64,000 nucleotides of DNA, taken from Pseudomonas sp. NFACC02. Lineage in GTDB: Bacteria; Pseudomonadota; Gammaproteobacteria; Pseudomonadales; Pseudomonadaceae. The translations under genes were made by a program, and so were the position numbers. Location: assembly GCF_900110765.1 (NCBI RefSeq), contig NZ_FOEO01000003.1:124001-188000 (forward strand). Direction: 5' to 3'. This document shows, in pieces, positions 43,572-52,832 of the stretch (position 1 is the first letter of the stretch; each line of letters starts with the position of its first letter). The notes below the pieces were generated by a model that had not been told where the DNA came from, searched no databases, and saw only the letters and a program-made list of their open reading frames with translations.

Positions 43572-45980
43572 CTACTTTGACGGCAGGGCGTAGGCGATCA
43601 GGGAATCACCCATCTTCGTTCCGAAAGACCCGTGGCCTCCGGCCATGATCACAACGTACTGCTTACCGTTGCTTTCATAGGTCATTGGCGTCGCTTGCCC
43701 TCCCGCAGGCAAACGGGCTTGCCACAGCAAATCACCGTTGGTGACGTTGTAGGCGCGCAGATAATTATCCTGCGTACCGGCGATAAACATGACGTTGCCC
43801 GCGGTCGAGATCGGACCGCCCAGCATTGGTACGCCGATCTTCAGCGGCGGCAGCTGAATCCCTTTGAGGCTGTCCCGAATGGTGCCGATGCGTTTGCGCC
43901 ACACCACGTGATGCGTGCTCATGTCCACGCCGGCCACATAGCCCCAGGCCGGCTCTTTGCAGGGCAGCCCCAGAGGCGACAGGAAGGCGTTGATTTCCAC
44001 GCCGTAGGGGACGCCGTATTGTGGCTGAATGCCCATTTCCGTACCGGTACCCGCGCCCGTCAGGCCTTCCTTGGGCCACAGCGGGTTGTTTGGACCGCGA
44101 GGGATCAGCTTGGACACGAACGGCAAGGCCATCGGGTTCATCAGCGCAACCTGACGGTCAGCATTGACCGAGATCCCGCCCCATTCGAACACACCCAGGT
44201 TGCCAGGGAAGACCAGGGTTCCGTTCTCCGACGGCGGTGTGTACTGACCGTTATAAGAGAGGCGCTTGAAGATGACCCGGCAGACCATCTGGTCGAACAT
44301 GGTGGCGCCCCACATGTCTTTGTCGGTCAGGGTCTGGATGGAGGTCAGGTTGAGGTCGGAGCGAGGTTGGGTAGGACTGACCCGGTCACCTGGAGCGGCT
44401 TCGCCCGCTGGCACCGGCATTTCACTGACGGGCACGATGGGCTTACCGTCTCGACGATCCAGCACAAAGAGGTTGCCTGCCTTGGTCGGCACATACACCG
44501 CTGGAACCGCAGCCGCTGCGCTCGTCTTCACATCCGCCAGCGTTGGCTGAGAAGGAACGTCCATATCCCAAAGGTCGTGGTGAGTCGTCTGGAAACTCCA
44601 TACCAGTTTTCCGGTCGAGCCGTTCAGCGCGACGATAGAACTGGCGTAACGCTCCATGACCGGCGTGCGGTTGCCGCCCCAGATGTCGGGTGTCGGGTTG
44701 CCGGTGGGTACGTACACCACGTCGGTCGCCGCGTCGTAGGCCAGCGGAGCCCACGCGTTAGGCGAGTTATTGACGAGGGTCTGGCCTTCACCTGGCATGG
44801 CGTTCGGATCTTCAGCGCCGGTGTCGAAAATCCACTTGAGCTTGCCACTGTTGACGTCGTAACCCCGGATGGCGCCAGAAGGCTCATGCACCGACAGGTT
44901 ATCGGTGACTGAACCACCGATGATGACCGTGGTTCCGGTCACGACCGGTGGAGAGGTTGGCTCCAGGCCACCCGGGTACGCGAACGGCTGCATGTGCTTG
45001 AGGTCAAGTTCGCCGTTGTCGGCAAAGTCGGCGCACCGACTGCCGTTATCCGCGTTGATTGCGAACAGACGACCATCATTGACCGGCAGGAATACCTTGC
45101 GCGGGCAGGCGGTTTGAGCCGGCGTCGCGTTCGCCAGGCTTTTTGCAAACTGCGCGGTGTCGGCTTGATCGAAGTACGCGACGCCTCGGCAGGTCAAATG
45201 CTGGAAGGAAGGGTCGGATTTGAGCTTGGGATCAAACCGCCACTTTTCCTTGCCGGTTGCAGGGTCGAGCGCGACCAGGATCTGGTGCGTCGTACAGATG
45301 TACATGTTGTCGCCGATCTTGATCGGCGTTAATTCATTGGTGGTTTCACCCGAATCGTTCGCGGTTTTCGATTCGCCGCTGTTGAAAGTCCAGGCGACTT
45401 CCAGGTCCTTGACGTTCTTTTCGTTTATCTGGTTCAGAGGCGAGTAACGCGTCCCCGATTGGGTGCGTCCGTAAGCGGGCCAGTCACCCGCGTTGATGCC
45501 TTCGACGGGTTGATGCTGGGCCGGTTGCGTCGTTGCGAGGCTGCCGTTGATCTCCTGCGGGTCATTGAAAATCGAGTACCCCAACACCGCAATGGCCAGC
45601 ACCAGTGTCGCCGACAGGAACGTCTTGCTGGCCCTCAACCGGTCATGCAGGCCGCGCGTCACAGCCGGTATCAGCAGCCAGAGGCCCAGCAGCCCAAGAA
45701 TGTCGAACCGGGGCACCAATGCCCAAAAGTCGGTATTGGCCTCCCAGACGCCCCAGATCACAGTGACGAGCATCAGACAGCCGAACAGCCAGATCGACGC
45801 TGCTGAGCCCCGCCACATCAGAATGGCGACGATCCCGAGAACGATTCCCGATACAACGTAGTAAATCGAGCCGCCGAGTGTCATGAGCCACGCTCCGCCT
45901 ATCAGCAGGAAAAGCGCGAATACAGCGACGATAAGGCAGGTTATTAACAGTAAAGCCGAGCGATGCGATGGTTGATTCAT
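43572..45980 (-). CDS. gcd: Membrane-bound PQQ-dependent glucose dehydrogenase
   Basis: This 802-residue quinoprotein oxidises glucose to gluconolactone in the periplasm and passes electrons to ubiquinone. Five N-terminal membrane helices (about 1-145) precede an eight-bladed propeller. Conserved segments include DWPAYGRTQSGTRYSP, TTHHDLWDMDVPSQPTL, DMWGATMFDQMVCR and PAGGQATPMTYESNGKQYVV. Length and sequence match Gcd, not quinate dehydrogenase. No PQQ biosynthesis gene is in the window. The gene is monocistronic. Gluconate production also solubilises mineral phosphate. Confidence 0.95.
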   Translation of the reverse strand: MNQPSHRSALLLITCLIVAVFALFLLIGGAWLMTLGGSIYYVVSGIVLGIVAILMWRGSAASIWLFGCLMLVTVIWGVWEANTDFWALVPRFDILGLLGLWLLIPAVTRGLHDRLRASKTFLSATLVLAIAVLGYSIFNDPQEINGSLATTQPAQHQPVEGINAGDWPAYGRTQSGTRYSPLNQINEKNVKDLEVAWTFNSGESKTANDSGETTNELTPIKIGDNMYICTTHQILVALDPATGKEKWRFDPKLKSDPSFQHLTCRGVAYFDQADTAQFAKSLANATPAQTACPRKVFLPVNDGRLFAINADNGSRCADFADNGELDLKHMQPFAYPGGLEPTSPPVVTGTTVIIGGSVTDNLSVHEPSGAIRGYDVNSGKLKWIFDTGAEDPNAMPGEGQTLVNNSPNAWAPLAYDAATDVVYVPTGNPTPDIWGGNRTPVMERYASSIVALNGSTGKLVWSFQTTHHDLWDMDVPSQPTLADVKTSAAAAVPAVYVPTKAGNLFVLDRRDGKPIVPVSEMPVPAGEAAPGDRVSPTQPRSDLNLTSIQTLTDKDMWGATMFDQMVCRVIFKRLSYNGQYTPPSENGTLVFPGNLGVFEWGGISVNADRQVALMNPMALPFVSKLIPRGPNNPLWPKEGLTGAGTGTEMGIQPQYGVPYGVEINAFLSPLGLPCKEPAWGYVAGVDMSTHHVVWRKRIGTIRDSLKGIQLPPLKIGVPMLGGPISTAGNVMFIAGTQDNYLRAYNVTNGDLLWQARLPAGGQATPMTYESNGKQYVVIMAGGHGSFGTKMGDSLIAYALPSK

Positions 45981-46195
45981 GGTGGGTTTCCCGTTGGTCC
46001 ATCATCATGGACTAGCGCCGGGCCTACAGGTTCACCATGCCATGAGATGCGTTGAGATTGACCGCTTGTAAAAGGCAAGTGATAGCGGTCACTGGACCGC
46101 GAGATAGTTTGCATCCGTAGGAATGCCCCGACATCTGGCAAGCATTTATCCAGGCGTCAGAAGAGGAGCTCAGGCTGTGTGCAAGGTGCACGTTT

Positions 46196-47101
46196 TCAGC
46201 GCAATCCTTTGGCTTCGAACAGCCCGACGAGCCACTCAGCGAAAACCCTGACACGTGCACTGAGATGCCGATTGGGGGAGTAAACGATATAGATCGGATT
46301 TGGCTCCAGCGACCAGTCCTCCAGCAATTGAACCAGGGCGCCGGATTTGAAATGCGGTTCGGCCATGAACATCAGCGTCTGTAATACGCCCATACCGGCC
46401 AGCGCGGCGGCGATCAGGGCGTTGGAGTCGTTCACCGAGACGAAGTAGTTCGCGTCCACCGAGATGCGCTCCCCACCTCTGACAAATTCCACGGGTAAGC
46501 GCCGATGGGTTCCGGCAAAAAAGTAGCGAACCATCTGATGGTTCGTTTCCAGATCGGATGGATGAAGCGGCGTACCGTGGGCGGCAAGGTATGCAGGTGA
46601 TGCGCAGGTGACGAATTCGAGGCTGCCCAGACGTCTTGCGATCAGCGAAGGATCACTCAAGGTGCCGCCGCGAATGACGCAATCGACCCGATCACCCAAA
46701 AGGTCGACAGGCCTGTCGCTCACCCCGATATCCAACTGCAGCTCAGGGTAGCGTTTCTGGAAGTCCGGCAGGGCGGGCAACACCAGCATCGTCGCCATGG
46801 TCGAACCCATGTCTACCCGCAAACGACCGTGGGGACGTGCCTGAGTGCTGACCAGATCCGACTCGGCTTCCAGCCACTGATCCACCACACGCACCATGCG
46901 CTCGTAATAGGCCGTTCCATCGTTGGTCAACGAAATGCGTCGCGTGGTTCGGTTCAGCAACTTCACCCGCAGATGACTCTCCAGCGACTGGATGTGTTTG
47001 GTGACGGTATTGCGTGGAAGGTTCAGCGTTTGCGCCGCTTTGACGAAGCTTCCGGCTTCCACCACCTGGATAAACGCTTTGACTGCCGTGAAATAGTCCA
47101 C
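46196..47101 (-). CDS. LysR-family regulator
   Basis: The product is 301 residues from the GTG at 47101, which begins VDYFTAVKAFIQVVEAGSFV, the usual LysR start. The winged helix includes LNLPRNTVTKHIQSLESHLR and NRTTRRISLTNDG. An ATG 12 codons upstream is less likely. It is divergent from the SDR/quinone-oxidoreductase/SnoaL-like set (160 bases between starts), and a perfect palindrome sits directly before its start. This LysR branch often represses an adjacent SDR or NAD(P)-dependent enzyme. Confidence 0.9.
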   Translation of the reverse strand: MDYFTAVKAFIQVVEAGSFVKAAQTLNLPRNTVTKHIQSLESHLRVKLLNRTTRRISLTNDGTAYYERMVRVVDQWLEAESDLVSTQARPHGRLRVDMGSTMATMLVLPALPDFQKRYPELQLDIGVSDRPVDLLGDRVDCVIRGGTLSDPSLIARRLGSLEFVTCASPAYLAAHGTPLHPSDLETNHQMVRYFFAGTHRRLPVEFVRGGERISVDANYFVSVNDSNALIAAALAGMGVLQTLMFMAEPHFKSGALVQLLEDWSLEPNPIYIVYSPNRHLSARVRVFAEWLVGLFEAKGLR

Positions 47102-47116
47102 GTATGACTCGCCTCT

Positions 47117-47130
47117 CAAGATCAATCTTG
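47117..47130. promoter_or_regulatory. 14-bp palindrome before LysR gene
   Basis: CAAGAT-CA-ATCTTG is a perfect 6-bp inverted repeat with a 2-base centre, 16-29 bases upstream of the GTG at 47101. It is a probable operator for LysR autorepression. Confidence 0.5.
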
Positions 47131-47168
47131 CAGACATTAGCCCGTATTCAGGAACAGTGGTGTCCTGT

Positions 47169-47194
47169 TTAGCTAATTTATCCCGCGTTAGCTA
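47169..47194. promoter_or_regulatory. TTAGCTA direct repeats upstream of SDR operon
   Basis: TTAGCTA occurs at 47169-47175 and again at 47188-47194, 19 bases apart; the core TAGCTA is itself palindromic. They lie between the divergent LysR and SDR starts. Confidence 0.4.
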
Positions 47195-47261
47195 TCTCTT
47201 AAATTGATCTCACCGAAACGAAGCCACCCATTCCGGTTGGCAACCAGTCGAGATCAGACAG

Positions 47262-48011
47262 ATGAATCAGCAACTGAAAGGTAAAGTAGCGTTGGTCACG
47301 GGCGGCTCTCGTGGCATTGGTGCCGCTATCGCCAAACGTCTCGCGGCAGACGGAGCCCACGTCGCATTCAGCTACGCAAAATCCCCTGAGCAGGCGCAAA
47401 ACGTGGTCGCTGATATCGAGCGTCATGGCGTGCAGGCGCTGGCCATCCAGGCGGACCAGGGGGATACCGCTCAGGTGACGGCGCTGGTCAGACAGGTTCA
47501 TCAACACTTTGGACGTCTGGACATCCTGATCAACAGTGCCGGTGTTTTCGTCACCGGTCCGGTTGGCGATCCCGACGCTGACATCGCTGCATTCGACCGT
47601 CAACAAGCGGTCAACGTCGGGGGCGTTGTGACCGCTGTGCGCACGGCGGTTGGCCTGATGAATGACGGTGGACGAATCATTTCTCTGGGCACGACCGGCG
47701 CTGACCATGTGCCATTCCCCGGAGCTGCCGATTATGTCGCGACCAAAGCCGCCGTGGCGGCTTACACCCGTGGCTGGGCCCGAGACCTGGGGCCTCGCAA
47801 CATCACCGTAAACGTCATCCAGCCGGGTGCAATCAACACCGAGATGAACCCTGAAACCGCTGACCATGCTCCTTTTCTTGCGGGCCTGGCAGCACTCGGT
47901 CGTTACGGACAGCCAGAGGACATCGCCGCTGCCGTGTCTTTCCTGGCAGGCCCCGAGGCTTCGTATATCACCGGCGCCACACTGAACGTCGATGGCGGCC
48001 AGAGTGCCTGA
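47262..48011 (+). CDS. SDR-family oxidoreductase
   Basis: This 249-residue classical SDR has VTGGSRGIGAAIAKRLAADG (cofactor glycines), INSAG, YVATKAAV (Y-x-x-x-K) and QPGAINTEMNPE. No catalytic serine is visible at the standard SLGTTG position beyond S-L-G-T. It is the first gene of a three-gene plus-strand unit with a quinone oxidoreductase and a SnoaL-like protein, divergent from its probable LysR regulator. Similar sets detoxify electrophilic carbonyls or quinones; substrate unknown. Confidence 0.9.
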   Translation: MNQQLKGKVALVTGGSRGIGAAIAKRLAADGAHVAFSYAKSPEQAQNVVADIERHGVQALAIQADQGDTAQVTALVRQVHQHFGRLDILINSAGVFVTGPVGDPDADIAAFDRQQAVNVGGVVTAVRTAVGLMNDGGRIISLGTTGADHVPFPGAADYVATKAAVAAYTRGWARDLGPRNITVNVIQPGAINTEMNPETADHAPFLAGLAALGRYGQPEDIAAAVSFLAGPEASYITGATLNVDGGQSA

Positions 48012-48122
48012 GCGGCCTCACATTCAGCGATCCGGTCAGCACCGTCGCGCTCCGTTCGCGCGGCAGTGCTGACCTGCGGAATTTGGTTTTTCACCCCGTA
48101 CATTTCAATCGGCGAGGCCGTC

Positions 48123-49112
48123 ATGACTCAACGCATCCGGATTTACCAGCAAGGCGCACCCGCAGTGCTTCAACTTGAAACCTTTGAACTGGCGTCTCTC
48201 TCCCGAGAGCAGGTGTTGATCCGCCACGAAGCCATCGGCGTGAATTTCGTCGACACGATGTTCAGGGATGGCACGTTCAAAGTTCCACTGCCATTCAGCA
48301 TGGGGGTGGAGGGGGCAGGCATCGTCGAGGCTGTCGGGCGCGGCGTGCAGCATGTGAAGGTGGGCGATCGTGTGGGTTATTTCTTCTCGTTCGGCGCCTA
48401 CTCAGACCGTCGCGTGATCGACGCAGACACGCTGATCAGGCTCCCCGACGACATCTCCAGCGAGCAGGCTGCCGGGCTTTTGTCGAAGGGACTGACGGCT
48501 TGGGCGCTGGTCACGCGGGTTCATGAGGTTCAGGCCGGCCAGACCGTTGTTGTTCAAGGCGCATCCGGTGGCGTCGGCAGTCTGCTCGCACGTTGGGCGA
48601 AATCCCTTGGCGCCACCGTCATCGCCACGGTGGGCTCAGCCAGCAAGGCTCGCATTGTCGAGGGCTGGGGACTCGATCATGTCGTGCGTTCGGATGAGCC
48701 GGATTTGTCCGGGAGGATCAAAGCCGCAAACGGCGGGACGGGCGTTGACGTGGTGTACGAACTCGTCGGTCGGCAGACGCTGGATGCTTCAATCGGCGCG
48801 CTGCGTGACGGCGGCGATCTCATCCACGTCGGCAACGCTTCGGGAGGCGCCACTGCGGACACCGCGCTGCTGAGCGCGCGGGGCATTCGCTATGTCCAGC
48901 CCTCGACCCCGCAATACGTCAACGCGCAGAACCAGGACAGGGCAGCATCCGAGTTGTTCGAGCGCTTCCGGGAAGGCGCGCTGGGCCATCTGGAGCTCTC
49001 TCGCTATCGGCTGGAAGAGGCGGCTGTGGCGCATCAAGCCATCGCCGCGCGCAAGCATACCGGGTCTATTGTGCTGATTCCCCTGTCAACGCCACCCGAG
49101 GTGATGTCATGA
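48123..49112 (+). CDS. Zinc-independent quinone oxidoreductase (MDR family)
   Basis: This 329-residue NADPH:quinone oxidoreductase-like protein begins with MTQRIRIYQQGAPAVLQLE. It has GVNFVDTMFRDG, the Rossmann loop GASGGVGSLLARWAKSLGA, and no structural zinc cysteine cluster. The start at 48123 is chosen for homology; the upstream extension is not conserved. The stop overlaps the next start as ATGA, so translation is coupled. It would reduce quinones or alpha,beta-unsaturated carbonyls. Confidence 0.9.
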   Translation: MTQRIRIYQQGAPAVLQLETFELASLSREQVLIRHEAIGVNFVDTMFRDGTFKVPLPFSMGVEGAGIVEAVGRGVQHVKVGDRVGYFFSFGAYSDRRVIDADTLIRLPDDISSEQAAGLLSKGLTAWALVTRVHEVQAGQTVVVQGASGGVGSLLARWAKSLGATVIATVGSASKARIVEGWGLDHVVRSDEPDLSGRIKAANGGTGVDVVYELVGRQTLDASIGALRDGGDLIHVGNASGGATADTALLSARGIRYVQPSTPQYVNAQNQDRAASELFERFREGALGHLELSRYRLEEAAVAHQAIAARKHTGSIVLIPLSTPPEVMS

Positions 49113-49510
49113 CTTATCCAACTGAAGCGTCGAAAGCGCTCGTCGAACCTGACTACCATGCCCTGCTGAACGCCAATCTGGAGCGGGTATTCAACGAGCG
49201 AGAGGACGGAAAGCGGCGTGCGGCGATCCATGAGCTCTTTTCTCCCGAGCCGACGATGTACGAACCGGCAGGCATCGTTACCGGTCAGGCCGCGATCTCG
49301 AACGTTGCAGGCGCATTGCTGGAACAATTCGGGGCTGATTTCTCTTTCGTGGCTGAAGGCACAGCGGTCGGGCATCATGGTATGGGCTACCTGAAATGGC
49401 GCGCTGGCCCGGCCAACGGGCCCGTCATCGTCAGCGGGGTCGATGTCGCGGAAGTCAGTGACGGCAAGATCAAACGTCTGTGGGTGTTGCTGGATGCACC
49501 GCAAGGCTAG
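49109..49510 (+). CDS. SnoaL-like (NTF2-fold) protein
   Basis: The 133-residue alpha+beta-barrel protein has the NTF2-like pattern: a helical N-terminus, ELFSPEPTMYEPAGIVTG, and strands GTAVGHHGMGYLKWRAGPA and GVDVAEVSDGKIKRLWVLL. Such domains serve as isomerases, hydrolases or oxygenases, or as small-molecule binding proteins. Its start overlaps the upstream stop (ATGA), so it is part of the LysR-regulated unit. Function unknown. Confidence 0.85.
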   Translation: MTYPTEASKALVEPDYHALLNANLERVFNEREDGKRRAAIHELFSPEPTMYEPAGIVTGQAAISNVAGALLEQFGADFSFVAEGTAVGHHGMGYLKWRAGPANGPVIVSGVDVAEVSDGKIKRLWVLLDAPQG

Positions 49511-49625
49511 ACGACGTCGTGACCCGGATGCGTTTCCGGACGCCGGTGCGCTGGCCGCCGGGCATGACCGCTACGGTATCTCCACCGATGCGACGGGTGC
49601 CCGGATAAATGCGTGGCTGAGCTAG
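49511..49625 (+). pseudogene. Possible gene remnant after SnoaL-like gene
   Basis: A frame reading DPDAFPDAGALAAGHDRYGI and ending AWLS then stop looks like a real protein end rather than antisense noise, but it has no start, no ribosome-binding site and no identified family. It could be a 3' fragment of a deleted gene. Confidence 0.3.
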
Positions 49626-49797
49626 GTTGCCCGCCTCCATTGAGCATACAGTGCGAGTGGAGGGTTGAATCCGATAAGGCGGGGGCGTGAGGTTGAGTTC
49701 GGGGTCGTGTTCGAACGAGGTATGCCGTCTGGCTTTCCGCCAGAGTCATTCAAAAAGACTCCAGCAGAAGGCACCCCTCGATCTCTCCCGCATTGTG

Positions 49798-50430
49798 TCA
49801 AAGCGGGCGGTCCAGAAATAACAAGCGTGCCGCTAACGCTGCCATTACCGCAGCAAAACCATAAGTTCCCAGACGCCTGGATATCTTGCCGCTGCCCAGT
49901 TTCCCTTTTAACTGCCCGGCACACATCCCAAGTACGGTATGGAAGATGAGCGCGATCAGCGCAAGCAGCGATCCAAAGAACATTAATTGAAAGGTGACAT
50001 CGCCAGCAGTTGTGACGAATTGAGGCAGGAATACCATAAAGAACAGTAACCCCTTAGGGTTCAACAGGCTGTTGAGGGTGCCTCGCGTAAAAATTTTCCA
50101 CAACGAAACCAACTGAGGTTGAGCACCCTGAGGCACTGCTGGCGTTTTTAACGCTTGCCACGCGATCCATATGAGGTAAAACGCCCCGGCCAAGCGTAGT
50201 ACTTCAAACGCAGGTGCCCAGCTCATTACCATTGCACCAATACCTGCGCTGACCACAGCCGTCATCAGCACGTCAGAGAAAAAAATCCCCAGAGCGGCAG
50301 CGAATCCCGCAAGCCGACCGTCGGCCAATGCATGACTCGCCACAAAAGCCATGTTCGGTCCCGGAACGATCAACAAAAGTACGGCGGCGGCAACGAACAG
50401 ATAGACACTGGCTGCATCTGGCACGGTCAT
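49798..50430 (-). CDS. LysE-family amino-acid/metabolite exporter
   Basis: This roughly 210-residue six-helix transporter has the LysE hallmark LLLIVPGPNMAFVASHALADGR and a second conserved stretch LLNPKGLLFFMVFLPQFV. LysE/RhtB proteins export amino acids such as lysine, homoserine or threonine. The ATG at 50430 is assumed; a GTG two codons later has better spacing to GGGAGTAA. It is monocistronic. Confidence 0.88.
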   Translation of the reverse strand: MTVPDAASVYLFVAAAVLLLIVPGPNMAFVASHALADGRLAGFAAALGIFFSDVLMTAVVSAGIGAMVMSWAPAFEVLRLAGAFYLIWIAWQALKTPAVPQGAQPQLVSLWKIFTRGTLNSLLNPKGLLFFMVFLPQFVTTAGDVTFQLMFFGSLLALIALIFHTVLGMCAGQLKGKLGSGKISRRLGTYGFAAVMAALAARLLFLDRPL

Positions 50431-50439
50431 TACTCCCAA

Positions 50440-50807
50440 GGACTGAGCGACGACGGTAAGCCAACGATTGTTATTGAGGTAGTTACAGTCAGCGTTAATC
50501 TAATAGCAACAGTCGATTCCAGGAAACATTAACTGCTGCGGTCGCGGAAATGCCCAGGGTCCGTGGAAACGCCAACAGGATTCTTCGGGGTGTTCCCGAG
50601 TGAAAAGCAGCTTTGATCGTGCTTTTACCCCGTCGACAAGGCCCGGTCAGCAGGATCAAGATGTATGTCTGAAGGACGATTCCACACCCCTGCCAACGCA
50701 GGGGTCGAGGGCAGTTACAGATTCGCCACCGCATAACTGAGGGACGTCGCGCAACCTGTGATGCCCAGCCGCCAAGACGTCATTTCCAATAAAACATTAC
50801 CGATTAG
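50440..50807. other. 368-bp intergenic region
   Basis: No convincing gene is seen. A hairpin CCCCTGC-CAAC-GCAGGGG lies at 50687-50704 without a T-run, so it is not a simple terminator. The lipoprotein gene ends at 50808 on the minus strand, and the region contains the LysE upstream sequence. Confidence 0.5.
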
Positions 50808-51299
50808 TCAGTTTCGGCTAATGCTGTACGAGCTCACTACCCCGTTTTTGAAGTAAAAGTTGCTGTACCCTAATCGCTTATTACTCTTGCCTGTTAAAGC
50901 GTTAGCCGCAGTTACAGAGTTTGGGTTTCCATCATTGGCTTTCGAGAATTCGCTGCCCACCTGGCTGGCAACACTGCTCGAACCCATTGCGCTCTGAACC
51001 CTGTCAAAACCTTTGACCAGCATTGAGTTAATGGGATCATACCCGCTATTTTGGTCACTTTCCCGATAGGTCCATGCTTCGCTACCGTCCGATGATACGG
51101 ACTTGTATTTTGTGTCTCCGCACATTGAAATCACGTCGGCCGAAGAAGTCTTCCCAACGATGATGTGAGATTTGGCATATTGGGAGTCATAGCAATTACT
51201 GTTGGTGGAAGCGCCTCCAAATAACGAAGGTGACGTTCCGTTGCACCCTGCAAGAAAAATCGCAAAACCAATAACTACACTGATATTGTTGTGCTTCAT
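50808..51299 (-). CDS. Small lipoprotein with BamE/SmpA-like core, AT-rich
   Basis: The 163-residue lipoprotein precursor has lipobox LAGC (cysteine 19) and a serine-rich mature part. The segment IIVGKTSSADVISMCGDTKY then GSEAWTYRE resembles the SmpA/OmlA fold (G-x-T-x-x-x-V ... G-x-x ... W-x-Y) of small outer-membrane lipoproteins. The next residue after the cysteine is Asn, so outer-membrane sorting is likely. The DNA is clearly more AT-rich than neighbours, suggesting transfer. AAAGGA precedes the ATG. Function unknown. Confidence 0.82.
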   Translation of the reverse strand: MKHNNISVVIGFAIFLAGCNGTSPSLFGGASTNSNCYDSQYAKSHIIVGKTSSADVISMCGDTKYKSVSSDGSEAWTYRESDQNSGYDPINSMLVKGFDRVQSAMGSSSVASQVGSEFSKANDGNPNSVTAANALTGKSNKRLGYSNFYFKNGVVSSYSISRN

Positions 51300-51528
51300 T
51301 TAACCAGTCCTTTAATTTTTTCATAACAATGCAGCAGGCTGAGTGTTACACCTTTATGGCGGCCTCACTCAACAACTTTGGGGGCGGGTATTGAACGGTT
51401 TGCAGCACGTTGAGCCAGTCTAGCCCTCTCCGAGCAGTGAGTGATCACACTGTGCCGATTATAAAGCGGGTCGTGAGTGTCTAGAAAAATTCGCTTGCCC
51501 AGGCGTCTCAATGTTTTGCCTGTGCGTC

Positions 51529-52572
51529 TCAGTTCGAGTTGATCTGATCAAGTATTTTCTTGAGAGAGAACCCGGTGTGCATATCACCCGCTTTGATTTC
51601 ACCCTGAGGTTGATCCACCGCGCGGTCGCGTGCTTCGCTGGGTGAATAACCGAATCTGGCCTTGAACACCCGGCTGAAATGCGCATCACTTTTGAACCCG
51701 AGCTGAAATGCCAGACTGGAAATACGCTGTCGGTTTCCTGTTTCGCTTTGAAGCTGTTCATTGGCCCTGATGAGCCGTCGAGACTGAATGTAACCCGCCA
51801 CCCCTGATTCATGTGCAAAGAGCCGATACAGCCGGGCACGCGACAAGCCCAATTGATGAGCCAACGAGGCCGCAGAAAGATCAGGTGACGTCAATTGCTG
51901 TTCAATCAAATGTCGGGCGCGATTAAGCAAAGATTGATCGATGTGTGGCTCGGCGCTTTGAAGAGTTGACGCGCCGGGTGCCAACGCAGCGGCAACCATC
52001 GCTAGCGTCGCCTGATAGACATGAGGAACTTCATCAATACCCAGATTGGATATCTGGCGTTTCAATGCGCGCATATGGTCGGCCAGTAAGCCGCCCAGCG
52101 CACCTCTGACCACATGCCCATGCAAGTCTTTGTGACCTAGCCGAGCACTCAAAACATCGCGAGGAATCGTAAGAATTATCGTATCGCCTGCGACGATCAC
52201 ACTTTCAAGTTCACGTGCCAGGTCGAGCACGTAGATATCGGAACTCTCGGTCGCCAGATGTGCTCGGCCGGCGGTGCCATGGATGGAATGGGAAATGCCC
52301 AGGCAAATGTAGTAATGGTCCAGATGATCGCTGCGAATCATCTGTCGGGATCGTTTCACTTCATATTGCACGGGGGCGCCTTGGCCCTCCCATGTACCAC
52401 AGCCCATCAACAGATCACCGATATAGCAGGTGGCTAAACGGTAGTTGAACGCCAGGGCGGCAGATTTGCTGATGTTTATGTCAAAGAGAGCGCTCACCTC
52501 ATCCCGCCAGGCTTCAAAACGCGACCTTTGTGGAAACGCTTGAGTACTGAACGAAAAAATCGGGTTCCTCAT
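51529..52572 (-). CDS. AraC-family regulator (AraC_binding_2 type)
   Basis: The 347-residue protein has an AraC_binding_2-like N-terminal region (FPQRSRFEAWRDEVSALFDI, as in FeaR) and a C-terminal AraC domain with LSAASLAHQLGLSRARLYRL and RISSLAFQLGFKSDAHFSR. It lies 260 bases downstream of the cytochrome c gene, beyond a strong terminator on the same strand, so it is transcribed separately. FeaR-type regulators control aromatic amine/aldehyde oxidation, which would fit the molybdenum hydroxylase nearby, but that link is inference. Confidence 0.88.
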   Translation of the reverse strand: MRNPIFSFSTQAFPQRSRFEAWRDEVSALFDINISKSAALAFNYRLATCYIGDLLMGCGTWEGQGAPVQYEVKRSRQMIRSDHLDHYYICLGISHSIHGTAGRAHLATESSDIYVLDLARELESVIVAGDTIILTIPRDVLSARLGHKDLHGHVVRGALGGLLADHMRALKRQISNLGIDEVPHVYQATLAMVAAALAPGASTLQSAEPHIDQSLLNRARHLIEQQLTSPDLSAASLAHQLGLSRARLYRLFAHESGVAGYIQSRRLIRANEQLQSETGNRQRISSLAFQLGFKSDAHFSRVFKARFGYSPSEARDRAVDQPQGEIKAGDMHTGFSLKKILDQINSN

Positions 52573-52785
52573 GATTTAACGACCTCATGGAAAGCGGCAC
52601 CCCAGTTTCGCGGACTTCTAAAAATAGTTCCACTGCGCGTGCTTCAGGAAGAACGACGGTGCCGTGCCGAGCGGCGGGCAACATGGGTGCCCCGGTCTGG
52701 ACGTCTCAAGGTCAAGCAATGCCGGAATGAATCGGCAGGGCTGCCCGTGAGTCGCACCGGGCGATGACGCTTTCTGCGACAAGCC

Positions 52786-52816
52786 AAAAACCCCCGGCAG
52801 TCACCTGCCGGGGGAA
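52786..52816 (-). terminator. Rho-independent terminator of the molybdenum hydroxylase operon
   Basis: CCCCCGGCAG (52791-52800) and CTGCCGGGGG (52805-52814) form a perfect 10-bp stem with loop TCAC; on the minus strand it is followed by T5. It lies 17 bases after the cytochrome stop. Confidence 0.9.
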
Positions 52817-52832
52817 TCCAGTGAAGCACCGA

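Noticed and set aside
43572..45980. Quinate/shikimate dehydrogenase instead of glucose dehydrogenase
   Set aside because: The C-terminal segments match Gcd closely, and no quinate catabolic genes are near.
50687..50704. CCCCTGC-CAAC-GCAGGGG hairpin considered as terminator or REP element
   Set aside because: No T-run and only one copy noticed; listed only within the intergenic note.
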